Shown here piece after piece: positions 1 to 6,094 of a DNA stretch of 7,235 nucleotides. The translations under genes were made by a program, and so were the position numbers. The notes beneath the pieces were generated by a model. It was not told the DNA's origin. It ran no database searches and saw nothing but the letters and a program-made list of their open reading frames with translations. The stretch is from NCBI GenBank assembly GCA_937982385.1, contig CALJMC010000011.1, positions 1 through 7,235 of the forward strand. Direction: 5' to 3'. This stretch comes from an uncultured Rickettsiales bacterium (lineage in GTDB: Bacteria > Pseudomonadota > Alphaproteobacteria > Rickettsiales > UBA998). Position 1 is the first letter of the stretch. Every line of letters starts with the position of its first letter.

Positions 1-7
1 AATATGT

Positions 8-1234
8 TCATGCGGCAGACCTCTCAATAAACGGCGCAGCATCTTTGGCTAAGAACTGCTTAATATTACGAATCGCTTGACGCAAACGCTGACGATTTTC
101 AACCAGCCCAATACGTACAAACCCATCACCATATTCACCAAAGCCAATACCGGGAGCGACGGCAACATCTGCTTCTTCAAGCAATAATTGTGCGAACGCC
201 ATAGAGCCAATCTCTTTGTACTTTTCAGGCAAGGGAGCCCAAATAAACATGCTTGCCTCAGGGGATGGCACTTCCCAGCCCGCAGCTGTTAGCCCTTCGA
301 CCAATACATCGCGTCTGTCTTGATAAGTTTGGCGGAGCTTCTCCACACAATCTTGCGGGCCATTTATCGCCGCAGCCGCAGCCACTTGAATGGGCGTGAA
401 TGCACCATAATCGAGGTATGATTTCATTTTGGTGAGCGCCCCCACCAAATCAGGGTTCCCTGCACCAAAACCAATGCGCCACCCCGCCATGGAATAGGTC
501 TTACTCACGGTCGTAAATTCAATCGCAATGTCTTTCGCACCCTTTACCTGCAGAATAGAGGGCGGCGCCTTGCCATCAAAATAAATTTCACAATAAGCCA
601 AATCAGACACAATCCAAATGCCATGCTCACGGCAGACCGCCACCACCTCTTCATAGAACGCCAAATCCACCACTTCAGTGGTCGGGTTGCAAGGGTAATT
701 CAAAATCAGAATTGTTGGTTTTGGTTTGCAATGGTTAATCGCACGCTTGAGCTGGGCGATAAAACTTGCGGTGTCACCCGCCTCAGTCTTCGGCAAATTC
801 CATACAGATGCACCCGCGATAATCGAGCCATATGGGTGAATAGGATAGCTCGGATTCGGCACCATCACCACATCACCGGGAACCGTAATCGCTTGCAACA
901 AATTCGCCAAACCCTCCTTAGAACCAAGCGTCACTACAACTTCAGAATCAGGGTCTAAATCAACATCAAATCGATTCTTATAATAACCGGCCTGCGCTTT
1001 TCGTAGGCCATTAATACCCTTCGATACAGAATAGCGATGCGACTTAGGGTCAAGCACTGTCTCGCGCAACTTCTCAACAATATGCTCAGGCGTTGGCGTA
1101 TCAGGATTACCCATGCCAAGATCAATAATATCGCGACCCTCTGCACGTAAACGCGCCTTATTCTTATTCACTTCCGCAAACACATAAGGAGGCAACCGCT
1201 TGATGCGGTGGAATTGTTCTATATTGGGAGCCAT
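8..1234 (-). CDS. alaC: AlaC-like class I/II PLP aminotransferase (alanine / LL-diaminopimelate aminotransferase type)
   Basis: A fold-type I pyridoxal-phosphate aminotransferase of 408 residues, the usual length. It resembles E. coli AlaC (YfdZ) from end to end, as far as I can recall that sequence: RLPPYVF near the N-terminus, GNPD at 42-45, NPSYPIH at 127-133, and SKTYSMAGWRIGF around the PLP-binding Lys245. Other family residues are Asn183 in the NP motif, Asp211 and Tyr214 (DLAY), Arg253, and the substrate-carboxylate Arg374 (FVRIGL). AlaC makes L-alanine from pyruvate with glutamate as amino donor. Many alphaproteobacterial homologues are labelled LL-diaminopimelate aminotransferase, but that label is often transferred by similarity, so the exact substrate is uncertain. 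It is cytosolic. It is the second gene of an operon with the lipoprotein gene upstream, 9 nt away. The start has a TAGGA ribosome-binding site 7 nt upstream. The fold is near certain; the specificity is only likely. Confidence 0.93.
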   Translation of the reverse strand: MAPNIEQFHRIKRLPPYVFAEVNKNKARLRAEGRDIIDLGMGNPDTPTPEHIVEKLRETVLDPKSHRYSVSKGINGLRKAQAGYYKNRFDVDLDPDSEVVVTLGSKEGLANLLQAITVPGDVVMVPNPSYPIHPYGSIIAGASVWNLPKTEAGDTASFIAQLKRAINHCKPKPTILILNYPCNPTTEVVDLAFYEEVVAVCREHGIWIVSDLAYCEIYFDGKAPPSILQVKGAKDIAIEFTTVSKTYSMAGWRIGFGAGNPDLVGALTKMKSYLDYGAFTPIQVAAAAAINGPQDCVEKLRQTYQDRRDVLVEGLTAAGWEVPSPEASMFIWAPLPEKYKEIGSMAFAQLLLEEADVAVAPGIGFGEYGDGFVRIGLVENRQRLRQAIRNIKQFLAKDAAPFIERSAA

Positions 1235-1241
1235 GATGTAA

Positions 1242-1246
1242 TCCTA
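1242..1246 (-). promoter_or_regulatory. Ribosome-binding site of alaC overlapping the lipoprotein stop codon
   Basis: Read on the minus strand, TAGGA lies 7 nt before the alaC ATG. Its first three bases are the TAG stop of the upstream lipoprotein gene. Ribosomes ending there would be placed on the alaC start region, so translational coupling is likely. The overlap is read directly from the sequence; coupling is inferred. Confidence 0.6.
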
Positions 1247-2602
1247 GAACCGAATTTTACGGCGCTGGAAACGACGACGTTTTTCATAGCGAGAATCAGG
1301 TAAAAAACCTTGCGCACGCCCCTGATACATTTCTGGTGGAGGCGTCAACACAATCGCATTACCAGCTGGTGTGGAAAACTCATCCCAACCATTCGGTGCT
1401 GATGCAACAGATGGCGCTGGCGGCACATAGATTTCTTCTGCAGCAGGCACATCCAAAGCGGGCGGCTCAGCTATAAAACGAGTTCTTGCAGGTGGCACGT
1501 CCAAAGCAATTGTACCCTCATTAACTTCAGGAGTGGGCGGTATAAGTTTTATCGGCGCCAATTCTTCTGTTGGTGCAGCTGGCATAGAGGAGGGACCCGT
1601 CATACGAAAAGTCGCATCAGGCGAAGGAAACGCATAGGACTGCGCAATAGCAGTCATATCTTCAGGCACGGGCTGAGACAAAGACGGCGGCATCTTCAGC
1701 ACCTCTCTAGGCGGGAAAGGCGCAGCCATTTGCGGCTGAGGAGGCTGCAATTGATAATTCGTTGCCGATGGCAATGCTGCCGATGAATCTTGTGGCGCAC
1801 GCGGCCCCGCAAAACGGCGGTCAATTTCTTCGAGTGACATACTGCCGCTAGACTGTGACACCATCACTTGAGGAGCAGAAGCCATTGGATAACCCGCAGG
1901 TGGCGGCGCCATCATAGGAGCAGGCGCTTGCATGGGTTGCTGAGGCGCCGCAGCCCATGGCGTTCCGTCATAGGCAACTTGTTGCTGTGCTGACATTCTT
2001 TGCGCTTGGCTTTGGTTCAATTCCTGTTGCAATGCATTGGCAGCATTCTGGGCATTCGCCACACGATCTGCTGACATTGCCGGCGCTTGTGGCACTTGCG
2101 ACAATGAAGGATATCCCGCATTTCTGTCCAAAGATGTCGATGCTAGATCGAAAGGTTCTTGGTCATATGAGTTTTGTGGAGTGGGCGCTTGCATTGCCTG
2201 CATTGGTTGAGGATTAGCATAACCACCCGCTTGCGGCGGCAACGGCATGGCTGTCGGCGCATAGACCACTGGAGGAGGCGCAACAAAAGACTGCGGAGGT
2301 GGAGGCGCATACGCAACTGGAGGTGCCATCATAGGAGCGACACTGGCCGGCACAGCCATTGCAGACTGACTAGCAAATTGCTGAGACTGACCTAACGCAG
2401 AAGGCTGTTGCTGAGCTTGACTCACATCAGGCGGCGACATCTCGCCACCAGGATTCATGACAGGAATACGTTTTGCACCAGGCGCCAAACCATAACGCTC
2501 AGGGCCTTTTTCTTGCCAGATAGCACAACCAGACACCATCAAAAATGCTGCGGTACTGCATACCAACCCTAATTTTGTCATTATGTGTCGCTTTGCCTGC
2601 AT
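1244..2602 (-). CDS. Proline/glutamine/methionine-rich lipoprotein with basic C-terminus, function unknown
   Basis: I do not recognise this protein. Residues 1-26 form a lipoprotein signal peptide: basic MQAKRHIMTK, a hydrophobic stretch, then lipobox VSGC with lipidated Cys26. Ala follows the Cys, which favours the outer membrane. The mature part is low-complexity and probably disordered, rich in Pro, Gln, Ala and Met. APMMAPP occurs twice (residues 89-95 and 228-234), and ALDVPP/ALDVPA occur near 366 and 382. The last 15 residues contain nine Arg or Lys. I chose the ATG at 2602 (452 aa) because AGGG lies 5 nt upstream and it fits the signal peptide. The ATG at 2617 lacks a ribosome-binding site, and the one at 2581 is possible. 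It is the first gene of the operon with alaC. A periplasm-spanning tether or peptidoglycan-binding role through the basic tail is conceivable but untested. That it is a lipoprotein is well supported. Confidence 0.8.
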   Translation of the reverse strand: MQAKRHIMTKLGLVCSTAAFLMVSGCAIWQEKGPERYGLAPGAKRIPVMNPGGEMSPPDVSQAQQQPSALGQSQQFASQSAMAVPASVAPMMAPPVAYAPPPPQSFVAPPPVVYAPTAMPLPPQAGGYANPQPMQAMQAPTPQNSYDQEPFDLASTSLDRNAGYPSLSQVPQAPAMSADRVANAQNAANALQQELNQSQAQRMSAQQQVAYDGTPWAAAPQQPMQAPAPMMAPPPAGYPMASAPQVMVSQSSGSMSLEEIDRRFAGPRAPQDSSAALPSATNYQLQPPQPQMAAPFPPREVLKMPPSLSQPVPEDMTAIAQSYAFPSPDATFRMTGPSSMPAAPTEELAPIKLIPPTPEVNEGTIALDVPPARTRFIAEPPALDVPAAEEIYVPPAPSVASAPNGWDEFSTPAGNAIVLTPPPEMYQGRAQGFLPDSRYEKRRRFQRRKIRF

Positions 2603-2619
2603 AAAAACCCTACCCATTA

Positions 2620-2648
2620 CATATAAAAACTATATCTAACATTGCTAA
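2620..2648 (-). promoter_or_regulatory. Candidate sigma70 promoter of the lipoprotein-alaC operon
   Basis: On the minus strand, TTAGCA (2648-2643) and TATATG (2625-2620) are 17 bp apart, each matching the consensus at four of six positions. A transcript from here would start about 10 nt before the chosen lipoprotein ATG at 2602, and so would exclude the ATG at 2617. An overlapping TATAGT at 2634-2629 is a better -10 match but has no -35 partner. The region is A/T-rich, so chance matches are likely. Confidence 0.3.
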
Positions 2649-2675
2649 CGTAGGAGACACGATTTGTCTAGCCAA

Positions 2676-2703
2676 TTTACCTTCATATTTAGCTTAATAT
2701 ATA
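2676..2703 (+). promoter_or_regulatory. Candidate phaC promoter
   Basis: TTTACC (2676-2681) and TATATA (2698-2703) are separated by 16 bp, with four of six consensus matches each. This would give a 5' leader of about 85 nt before phaC. TTGTCT (2664-2669) with TATTTA (2686-2691) is an alternative. The call rests on position and weak matches only. Confidence 0.25.
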
Positions 2704-2714
2704 CGCTGTGGCAT

Positions 2715-2737
2715 TTGCGCGCAGCTACGGGTTGCAA
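2715..2737. promoter_or_regulatory. Possible PhaR-type operator (TGC/GCA palindrome) upstream of phaC
   Basis: TTGCGCGCAG (2715-2724) contains the perfect palindrome TGCGCGCA (2716-2723), and TTGCAA (2732-2737) follows 7 bp later. Alphaproteobacterial PhaR repressors of PHA genes are known to bind TGC-rich sites with TGC...GCA half-sites. The palindrome sits just downstream of the candidate phaC promoter, where a repressor would block transcription. It is short and may be coincidental. Confidence 0.25.
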
Positions 2738-2795
2738 GTTTTCATTGTGAGTTGTCGAGAAATCCGTTATGTTCCGCCGAATTTCATAGGAATAT

Positions 2796-4595
2796 ATGCA
2801 CATTATGCAACACGAAAAAACACACGAAACAGCTGCCATTTTCGACCCGCTAAAATGCACTGAAAACATGGTTCAAGCAATGCAGGAATGGTGCGATATC
2901 ATGCACTATACCCTCGCCCATCAATCGGGCGAGGAGATGACCTCGCATGAGCACGAAGTCGTGCAGCTTTCCTCTGTCTTTAGCGACGCCTTCATCAACA
3001 TGACCAGCAACCCTGAAACATGGATGAGTCACACACTGGAACTGGCACAAGACTACACTAAAATGTGGCAATCCTCGATGCAACAATTCTTCAATGCTGC
3101 ACCGCAACAAAGCACGCCCAACACCACCCCTATTTATGACCGCCGCTTCAAAGATGAATCTTGGCAACAAAGCGCGTGGTTTGACCTTATTCGCCATAGC
3201 TACCACACCTCCGCCAAAGGCATGGAACGCATGATTAACCATGCCGATATGGAACCTCAGCAAAAACAAAAAACACTCTTCTATCTCCGCCAAATTATTG
3301 ATGCACTCTCCCCCACCAATTTCGTGATGACCAACCCCGTCGTGCTGCGCGAAGTGATTGAGAGCAATGGCGAAAACCTGCTGCGCGGCATGCGCAACAT
3401 GCGTCAAGATTTGGAAAAAGGCAGCGGCCGCCTCAGTATCAGCATGACGGATGAAAATGCATTCACACTAGGCGAAAACATCGCCACCACCAAAGGTGAG
3501 GTAGTCTTTCAAAACAAACTGATGCAACTTATCCAATACCACTCGACCACTGAGCAGGTGCACACAACCCCGCTGCTCATTGTGCCTGCATGGATTAATA
3601 AATATTATGTGCTCGATATGCGCCCAGAGAATTCACTGGTAAAGTGGCTAACCGATCAAGGACACACTGTCTTCATCATCTCATGGGCCAATCCTGATGC
3701 CTCATTCAAAAACACTCAGTTCGAAAACTACATGAGCGATGGCGTGATTGCCGCACTCGATGCTATCACGGATATCACAGGCGAAACATCAGCCTCGGCC
3801 ATCGGCTATTGTTTGGGCGGCACGCTCCTCGCCTCCACAGCTGCCTATCTTCAATCCCACGGCAAATCTGAACGCATTGCCTCCGCCACCTATCTCACCA
3901 CCATGATTGATTTCGAAGATGCCGGCGAACTCGGACTCTTCATCGATGAAGAACAAATCAGTACCCTTGAGGCCGCCATGGAAAAAACGGGCTATCTTGA
4001 TGGTTCTCACATGGCAGACACCTTCAACATGCTGCGCGCCAATGATCTCATATGGTCTTTCTTCGTGAACAACTACCTGCTCGGGAAAAGCCCCTTCCCC
4101 TTCGACTTGCTCTATTGGAACTCGGACGCAACCCGCCTCCCCGCCGCTATGCATAGCTTCTATCTCCGCAATATGTATCTTGAAAACACATTCAAAGATG
4201 CGGGCGGCATCACATTATGCGACACCCCAATCGACCTCAGCACCATCACCACCCCAAGCTATATCCTTTCCTGCAAGGAAGACCATATCGCGCCATGGCA
4301 ATCGACCTATCAATCCACAGGCATCTATAGCGGTGACGTCACCTTCGTGCTCAGCGCATCAGGACATATTGCAGGCGTCGTCAACCCTCCCGCCAAAGGC
4401 AAATATGGACATTGGGTCAATGATGCACTCGCACAAAATGCCGATTCATGGTTTGAAGGTTCCGAAGAACGTGACGGTTCATGGTGGACACATTGGAATG
4501 CATGGCAAAAACAACATGCTGGCGACTTGACACCCGCCCGCACCATCGCAAAAAGCATCGAACCAGCACCCGGATCATACGTAAAATCACGATGA
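2796..4595 (+). CDS. phaC: Class I poly(3-hydroxyalkanoate) synthase PhaC
   Basis: Polymerises (R)-3-hydroxyacyl-CoA, typically 3-hydroxybutyryl-CoA, into storage polyester on cytoplasmic granules. At 599 aa it has class I length. An N-terminal PhaC_N region (roughly residues 70-245) precedes an alpha/beta-hydrolase catalytic domain. The lipase-like box GYCLGGT places the nucleophile at Cys339. Asp496 (KEDHIAPW) and His524 (SGHIAGV) complete the triad. The Asp-His spacing of 28 equals that of the Cupriavidus necator enzyme (Asp480, His508). PFDLLYWNSDATRLP and the C-terminal EPAPGSYVK are also class I signatures. AGGA at 2788-2791 lies 4 nt before the chosen ATG; the next in-frame ATG, at 2805, would be 13 nt away, so the first is preferred. 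No phaA, phaB, phaE or phasin gene adjoins it. It is divergent from the lipoprotein-alaC operon. No strong terminator is visible before the tRNA. Confidence 0.97.
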   Translation: MHIMQHEKTHETAAIFDPLKCTENMVQAMQEWCDIMHYTLAHQSGEEMTSHEHEVVQLSSVFSDAFINMTSNPETWMSHTLELAQDYTKMWQSSMQQFFNAAPQQSTPNTTPIYDRRFKDESWQQSAWFDLIRHSYHTSAKGMERMINHADMEPQQKQKTLFYLRQIIDALSPTNFVMTNPVVLREVIESNGENLLRGMRNMRQDLEKGSGRLSISMTDENAFTLGENIATTKGEVVFQNKLMQLIQYHSTTEQVHTTPLLIVPAWINKYYVLDMRPENSLVKWLTDQGHTVFIISWANPDASFKNTQFENYMSDGVIAALDAITDITGETSASAIGYCLGGTLLASTAAYLQSHGKSERIASATYLTTMIDFEDAGELGLFIDEEQISTLEAAMEKTGYLDGSHMADTFNMLRANDLIWSFFVNNYLLGKSPFPFDLLYWNSDATRLPAAMHSFYLRNMYLENTFKDAGGITLCDTPIDLSTITTPSYILSCKEDHIAPWQSTYQSTGIYSGDVTFVLSASGHIAGVVNPPAKGKYGHWVNDALAQNADSWFEGSEERDGSWWTHWNAWQKQHAGDLTPARTIAKSIEPAPGSYVKSR

Positions 4596-4620
4596 GATTG
4601 CACCTATTGTCATTTTCATC

Positions 4621-4649
4621 TTGACGTAGGGCGCGAAACTGCGTAAAAG
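4621..4649 (+). promoter_or_regulatory. Promoter of the tRNA-Ala gene
   Basis: TTGACG (4621-4626, five of six matches) and TAAAAG (4644-4649, four of six) are spaced by exactly 17 bp. The expected start lies about 13 nt before the tRNA, which is typical for a stand-alone tRNA gene. It begins 25 bp after the phaC stop codon, so the tRNA need not depend on phaC transcription. Confidence 0.65.
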
Positions 4650-4669
4650 CCTAGCTCAACTCTTGATGT

Positions 4670-4745
4670 GGGGGATTAGCTCAGTTGGTAGAGCGCTTGA
4701 TTTGCATTCAAGAGGTCAGCGGTTCGACTCCGCTATCCTCCACCA
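4670..4745 (+). tRNA. tRNA-Ala (anticodon UGC)
   Basis: A 76-nt cloverleaf folds completely. The acceptor stem GGGGGAT pairs with ATCCTCC with one G-U. The D-arm contains AGCTCAGTTGGTAGAGC. The anticodon stem CTTGA/TCAAG encloses loop TTTGCAT, with anticodon TGC at 4703-4705. The T-arm is AGCGG/CCGCT around TTCGACT. Discriminator A and a genomically encoded CCA end the gene. It reads GCN alanine codons, chiefly GCA and GCG. In many alphaproteobacteria this tRNA lies in the 16S-23S rRNA spacer, but here it stands alone between phaC and a pilin-like gene. Confidence 0.97.
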
Positions 4746-4811
4746 TTTCATCATTATTCAAAGCAATACATACCCATCAGCACATTCGATGGTCCTAACC
4801 GCTGCTTAAAA

Positions 4812-4817
4812 TATAAT
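4812..4817 (+). promoter_or_regulatory. Consensus -10 box upstream of the prepilin-like pair
   Basis: TATAAT matches the sigma70 -10 consensus exactly and lies about 78 nt before the pilin ATG, giving a leader of roughly 70 nt. No good -35 box is found at 16-18 bp; TGGTCC at 4790-4795 is the nearest. It could also be a site for an activator-dependent promoter. Confidence 0.45.
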
Positions 4818-4894
4818 GGTGTGCCTACTATTCGAATCAAATGACACCCCTAAATATTAATGCATTCTTCATAATTCACTGCTATGGTCATACT

Positions 4895-5689
4895 ATGAAA
4901 CATAACGCATTCTCGCTCTTAGAGCTATCCATCGTCTTAGTCATCATCGGGCTCATCGCAGGCGGAATTGTTGCTGGGTCATCAATGATTCGCGCGGCAG
5001 AGCTACGGGCAGCGATCACAGAAAAAGAACAATATAACATCGCAGCAAACACATTTCGTGATAAATATCTCGCTATTCCTGGCGACATGAAGAATGCCAC
5101 CAGCTTTTGGGGACGCGCCGATACTGGTGCAACATCAGGGCAATGCGCCACACCAACGACTGACACCGCGGCATCGGGTACAGGCACATGTAACGGCACC
5201 GGCGATAGCCAAGCGCTCACCTACACAACCACCAATGCGCATGAAGGCTTTCGTTTTTGGGAGCATCTCAGCAATGCAGAGTTAGTGTCGGGCACCTTTA
5301 CTGGCGTTACCGGCAGCGCGGGTACGCATGCCAGCACACTCAACGAAAATGTCCCAGAGTCCAAAATAACAGGGGCTGCATGGGGAGCGGAATATATGGA
5401 CTTATCGAGCGGACTGTCGACCGTTTCATATAACATTAATTACGGCAACACCCTTCTCTTCGGCAGAATCCGCGCTAGCGACGGCATCATCACCGAACCC
5501 ACCCTAAGCCCTGTAGAGGCGTGGACGATGGATAAGAAAACAGATGACGGGAAACCCGGATATGGCAACATGATCGTCATCAATGTGGCAGATTGCACAA
5601 CCGGGACGGATAACACAAATAGAGACGTAGACTATGATTTAGAATTAGATACTGAGCTATGCGCCTTTAGGTTTTCAAAACAGTTCTAG
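4895..5689 (+). CDS. Type IV prepilin-like / pseudopilin protein with N-terminal methylation motif
   Basis: A 264-residue prepilin-type protein. The short leader MKHNA precedes the class III cleavage site A|FSLLELS, with the conserved Glu at position +5. A hydrophobic helix follows (residues 5-29), then the amphipathic helix SMIRAAELRAAITEKEQYN of pilins and pseudopilins. The prepilin peptidase should cut after Ala5 and methylate Phe6. The rest is a globular domain with cysteines at 84, 99, 234 and 256. The Asp-rich C-terminal loop between Cys234 and Cys256 resembles a pilin disulphide-bounded region. I chose the ATG at 4895 because an in-frame ATG at 4841 would add 18 residues in front of the leader. 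Neither start has a clear ribosome-binding site. The protein would be inserted in the inner membrane and assembled into a pilus or type II-like pseudopilus. The family is common in alphaproteobacteria, but the specific role is unknown. A shorter paralogue follows 10 nt downstream. Confidence 0.88.
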   Translation: MKHNAFSLLELSIVLVIIGLIAGGIVAGSSMIRAAELRAAITEKEQYNIAANTFRDKYLAIPGDMKNATSFWGRADTGATSGQCATPTTDTAASGTGTCNGTGDSQALTYTTTNAHEGFRFWEHLSNAELVSGTFTGVTGSAGTHASTLNENVPESKITGAAWGAEYMDLSSGLSTVSYNINYGNTLLFGRIRASDGIITEPTLSPVEAWTMDKKTDDGKPGYGNMIVINVADCTTGTDNTNRDVDYDLELDTELCAFRFSKQF

Positions 5690-5699
5690 AAACTCCACC

Positions 5700-6029
5700 A
5701 TGAAGAAAACAAACGCATCCTCACTCCTAGAACTCTCAATAGTTCTGGTTATCTTCGGTCTCATCGCAGGGGGCATTGCTGCTGGATCTTTCACTGGAGT
5801 CGCTGGAACTGAAGGTGCATTTGATGCAACTATAGGAATCAACACACCTATTTCCAAATTGAGTGGCGCAGGCTTTAGTGTCGACAATATTGCGAATCAA
5901 TCAACGACGTCAGGCGGTGTATTCTCAGGTAAATATGGTAACTTATTTATTTTAGAGGGCGAGACAACGACAAGCAAAAATGTTTCAGCAATACTCAACC
6001 CTAACTGCAGCCACTCAGATGTTGCATAA
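5700..6029 (+). CDS. Short prepilin-like paralogue with internal deletion
   Basis: A 109-residue protein starting with a prepilin leader, cleavage site A|SSLLELS (Glu at +5) and hydrophobic helix. Residues 6-30 match residues 5-29 of the upstream prepilin at 22 of 25 positions. From residue 31 it is collinear, without gaps, with residues 135 onward of the upstream protein: FTGV, then conserved P, SK and GA, then YGN at 79-81. It therefore lacks exactly 105 codons, including the amphipathic half of the pilin helix, and also the last 50 or so residues with the Cys-bounded loop. The frame is open throughout. It may be a minor pilin-like protein or a decaying duplicate. No clear ribosome-binding site is seen. 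It lies 10 nt after the upstream stop and is probably co-transcribed with it. The stop codon is inside a perfect inverted repeat. Confidence 0.7.
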   Translation: MKKTNASSLLELSIVLVIFGLIAGGIAAGSFTGVAGTEGAFDATIGINTPISKLSGAGFSVDNIANQSTTSGGVFSGKYGNLFILEGETTTSKNVSAILNPNCSHSDVA

Positions 6030-6039
6030 ACATCTGAGT
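6013..6039. repeat. Perfect 11-bp inverted repeat spanning the end of the short pilin gene
   Basis: ACTCAGATGTT (6013-6023) and AACATCTGAGT (6029-6039) are exact reverse complements around the 5-nt loop GCATA. The TAA stop (6027-6029) begins in the loop and ends in the right arm. The hairpin could protect the pilin mRNA 3' end or help termination between the convergent genes. No T-run follows on either strand and the stem is A/T-rich, so it is not a standard rho-independent terminator. Confidence 0.6.
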
Positions 6040-6094
6040 ATCAATTGGACAATAGGACACAAAACGCTTGTCATCTATTTATGAACCTAGGGTT

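Noticed and set aside
1908..2338. A 14-bp direct repeat (copies at 1908-1921 and 2325-2338) considered as a mobile-element or recombination repeat.
   Set aside because: Both copies encode the APMMAPP segment in the same frame of the low-complexity lipoprotein, so protein-level repetition explains it.
1957..2395. Two plus-strand open frames opposite the proline-rich lipoprotein gene.
   Set aside because: They are antisense by-products of the low-complexity Pro/Gln codons, with no ribosome-binding site or recognisable domain, while the minus-strand frame has a full lipoprotein signal.
2850..3407. A 185-codon minus-strand open frame inside phaC.
   Set aside because: It is entirely antisense to the well-supported PHA synthase, and its Cys/His-rich translation is what the complementary strand of this gene gives.
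4670..4745. The tRNA gene as an integration site for a mobile element.
   Set aside because: No repeat of the tRNA 3' end occurs elsewhere in the window, and no integrase or phage gene is present.
4841..4894. An upstream in-frame ATG that would lengthen the first pilin-like protein by 18 residues.
   Set aside because: The prepilin leader normally is very short before the cleavage site; the extension has no ribosome-binding site and would place 23 residues before the site.
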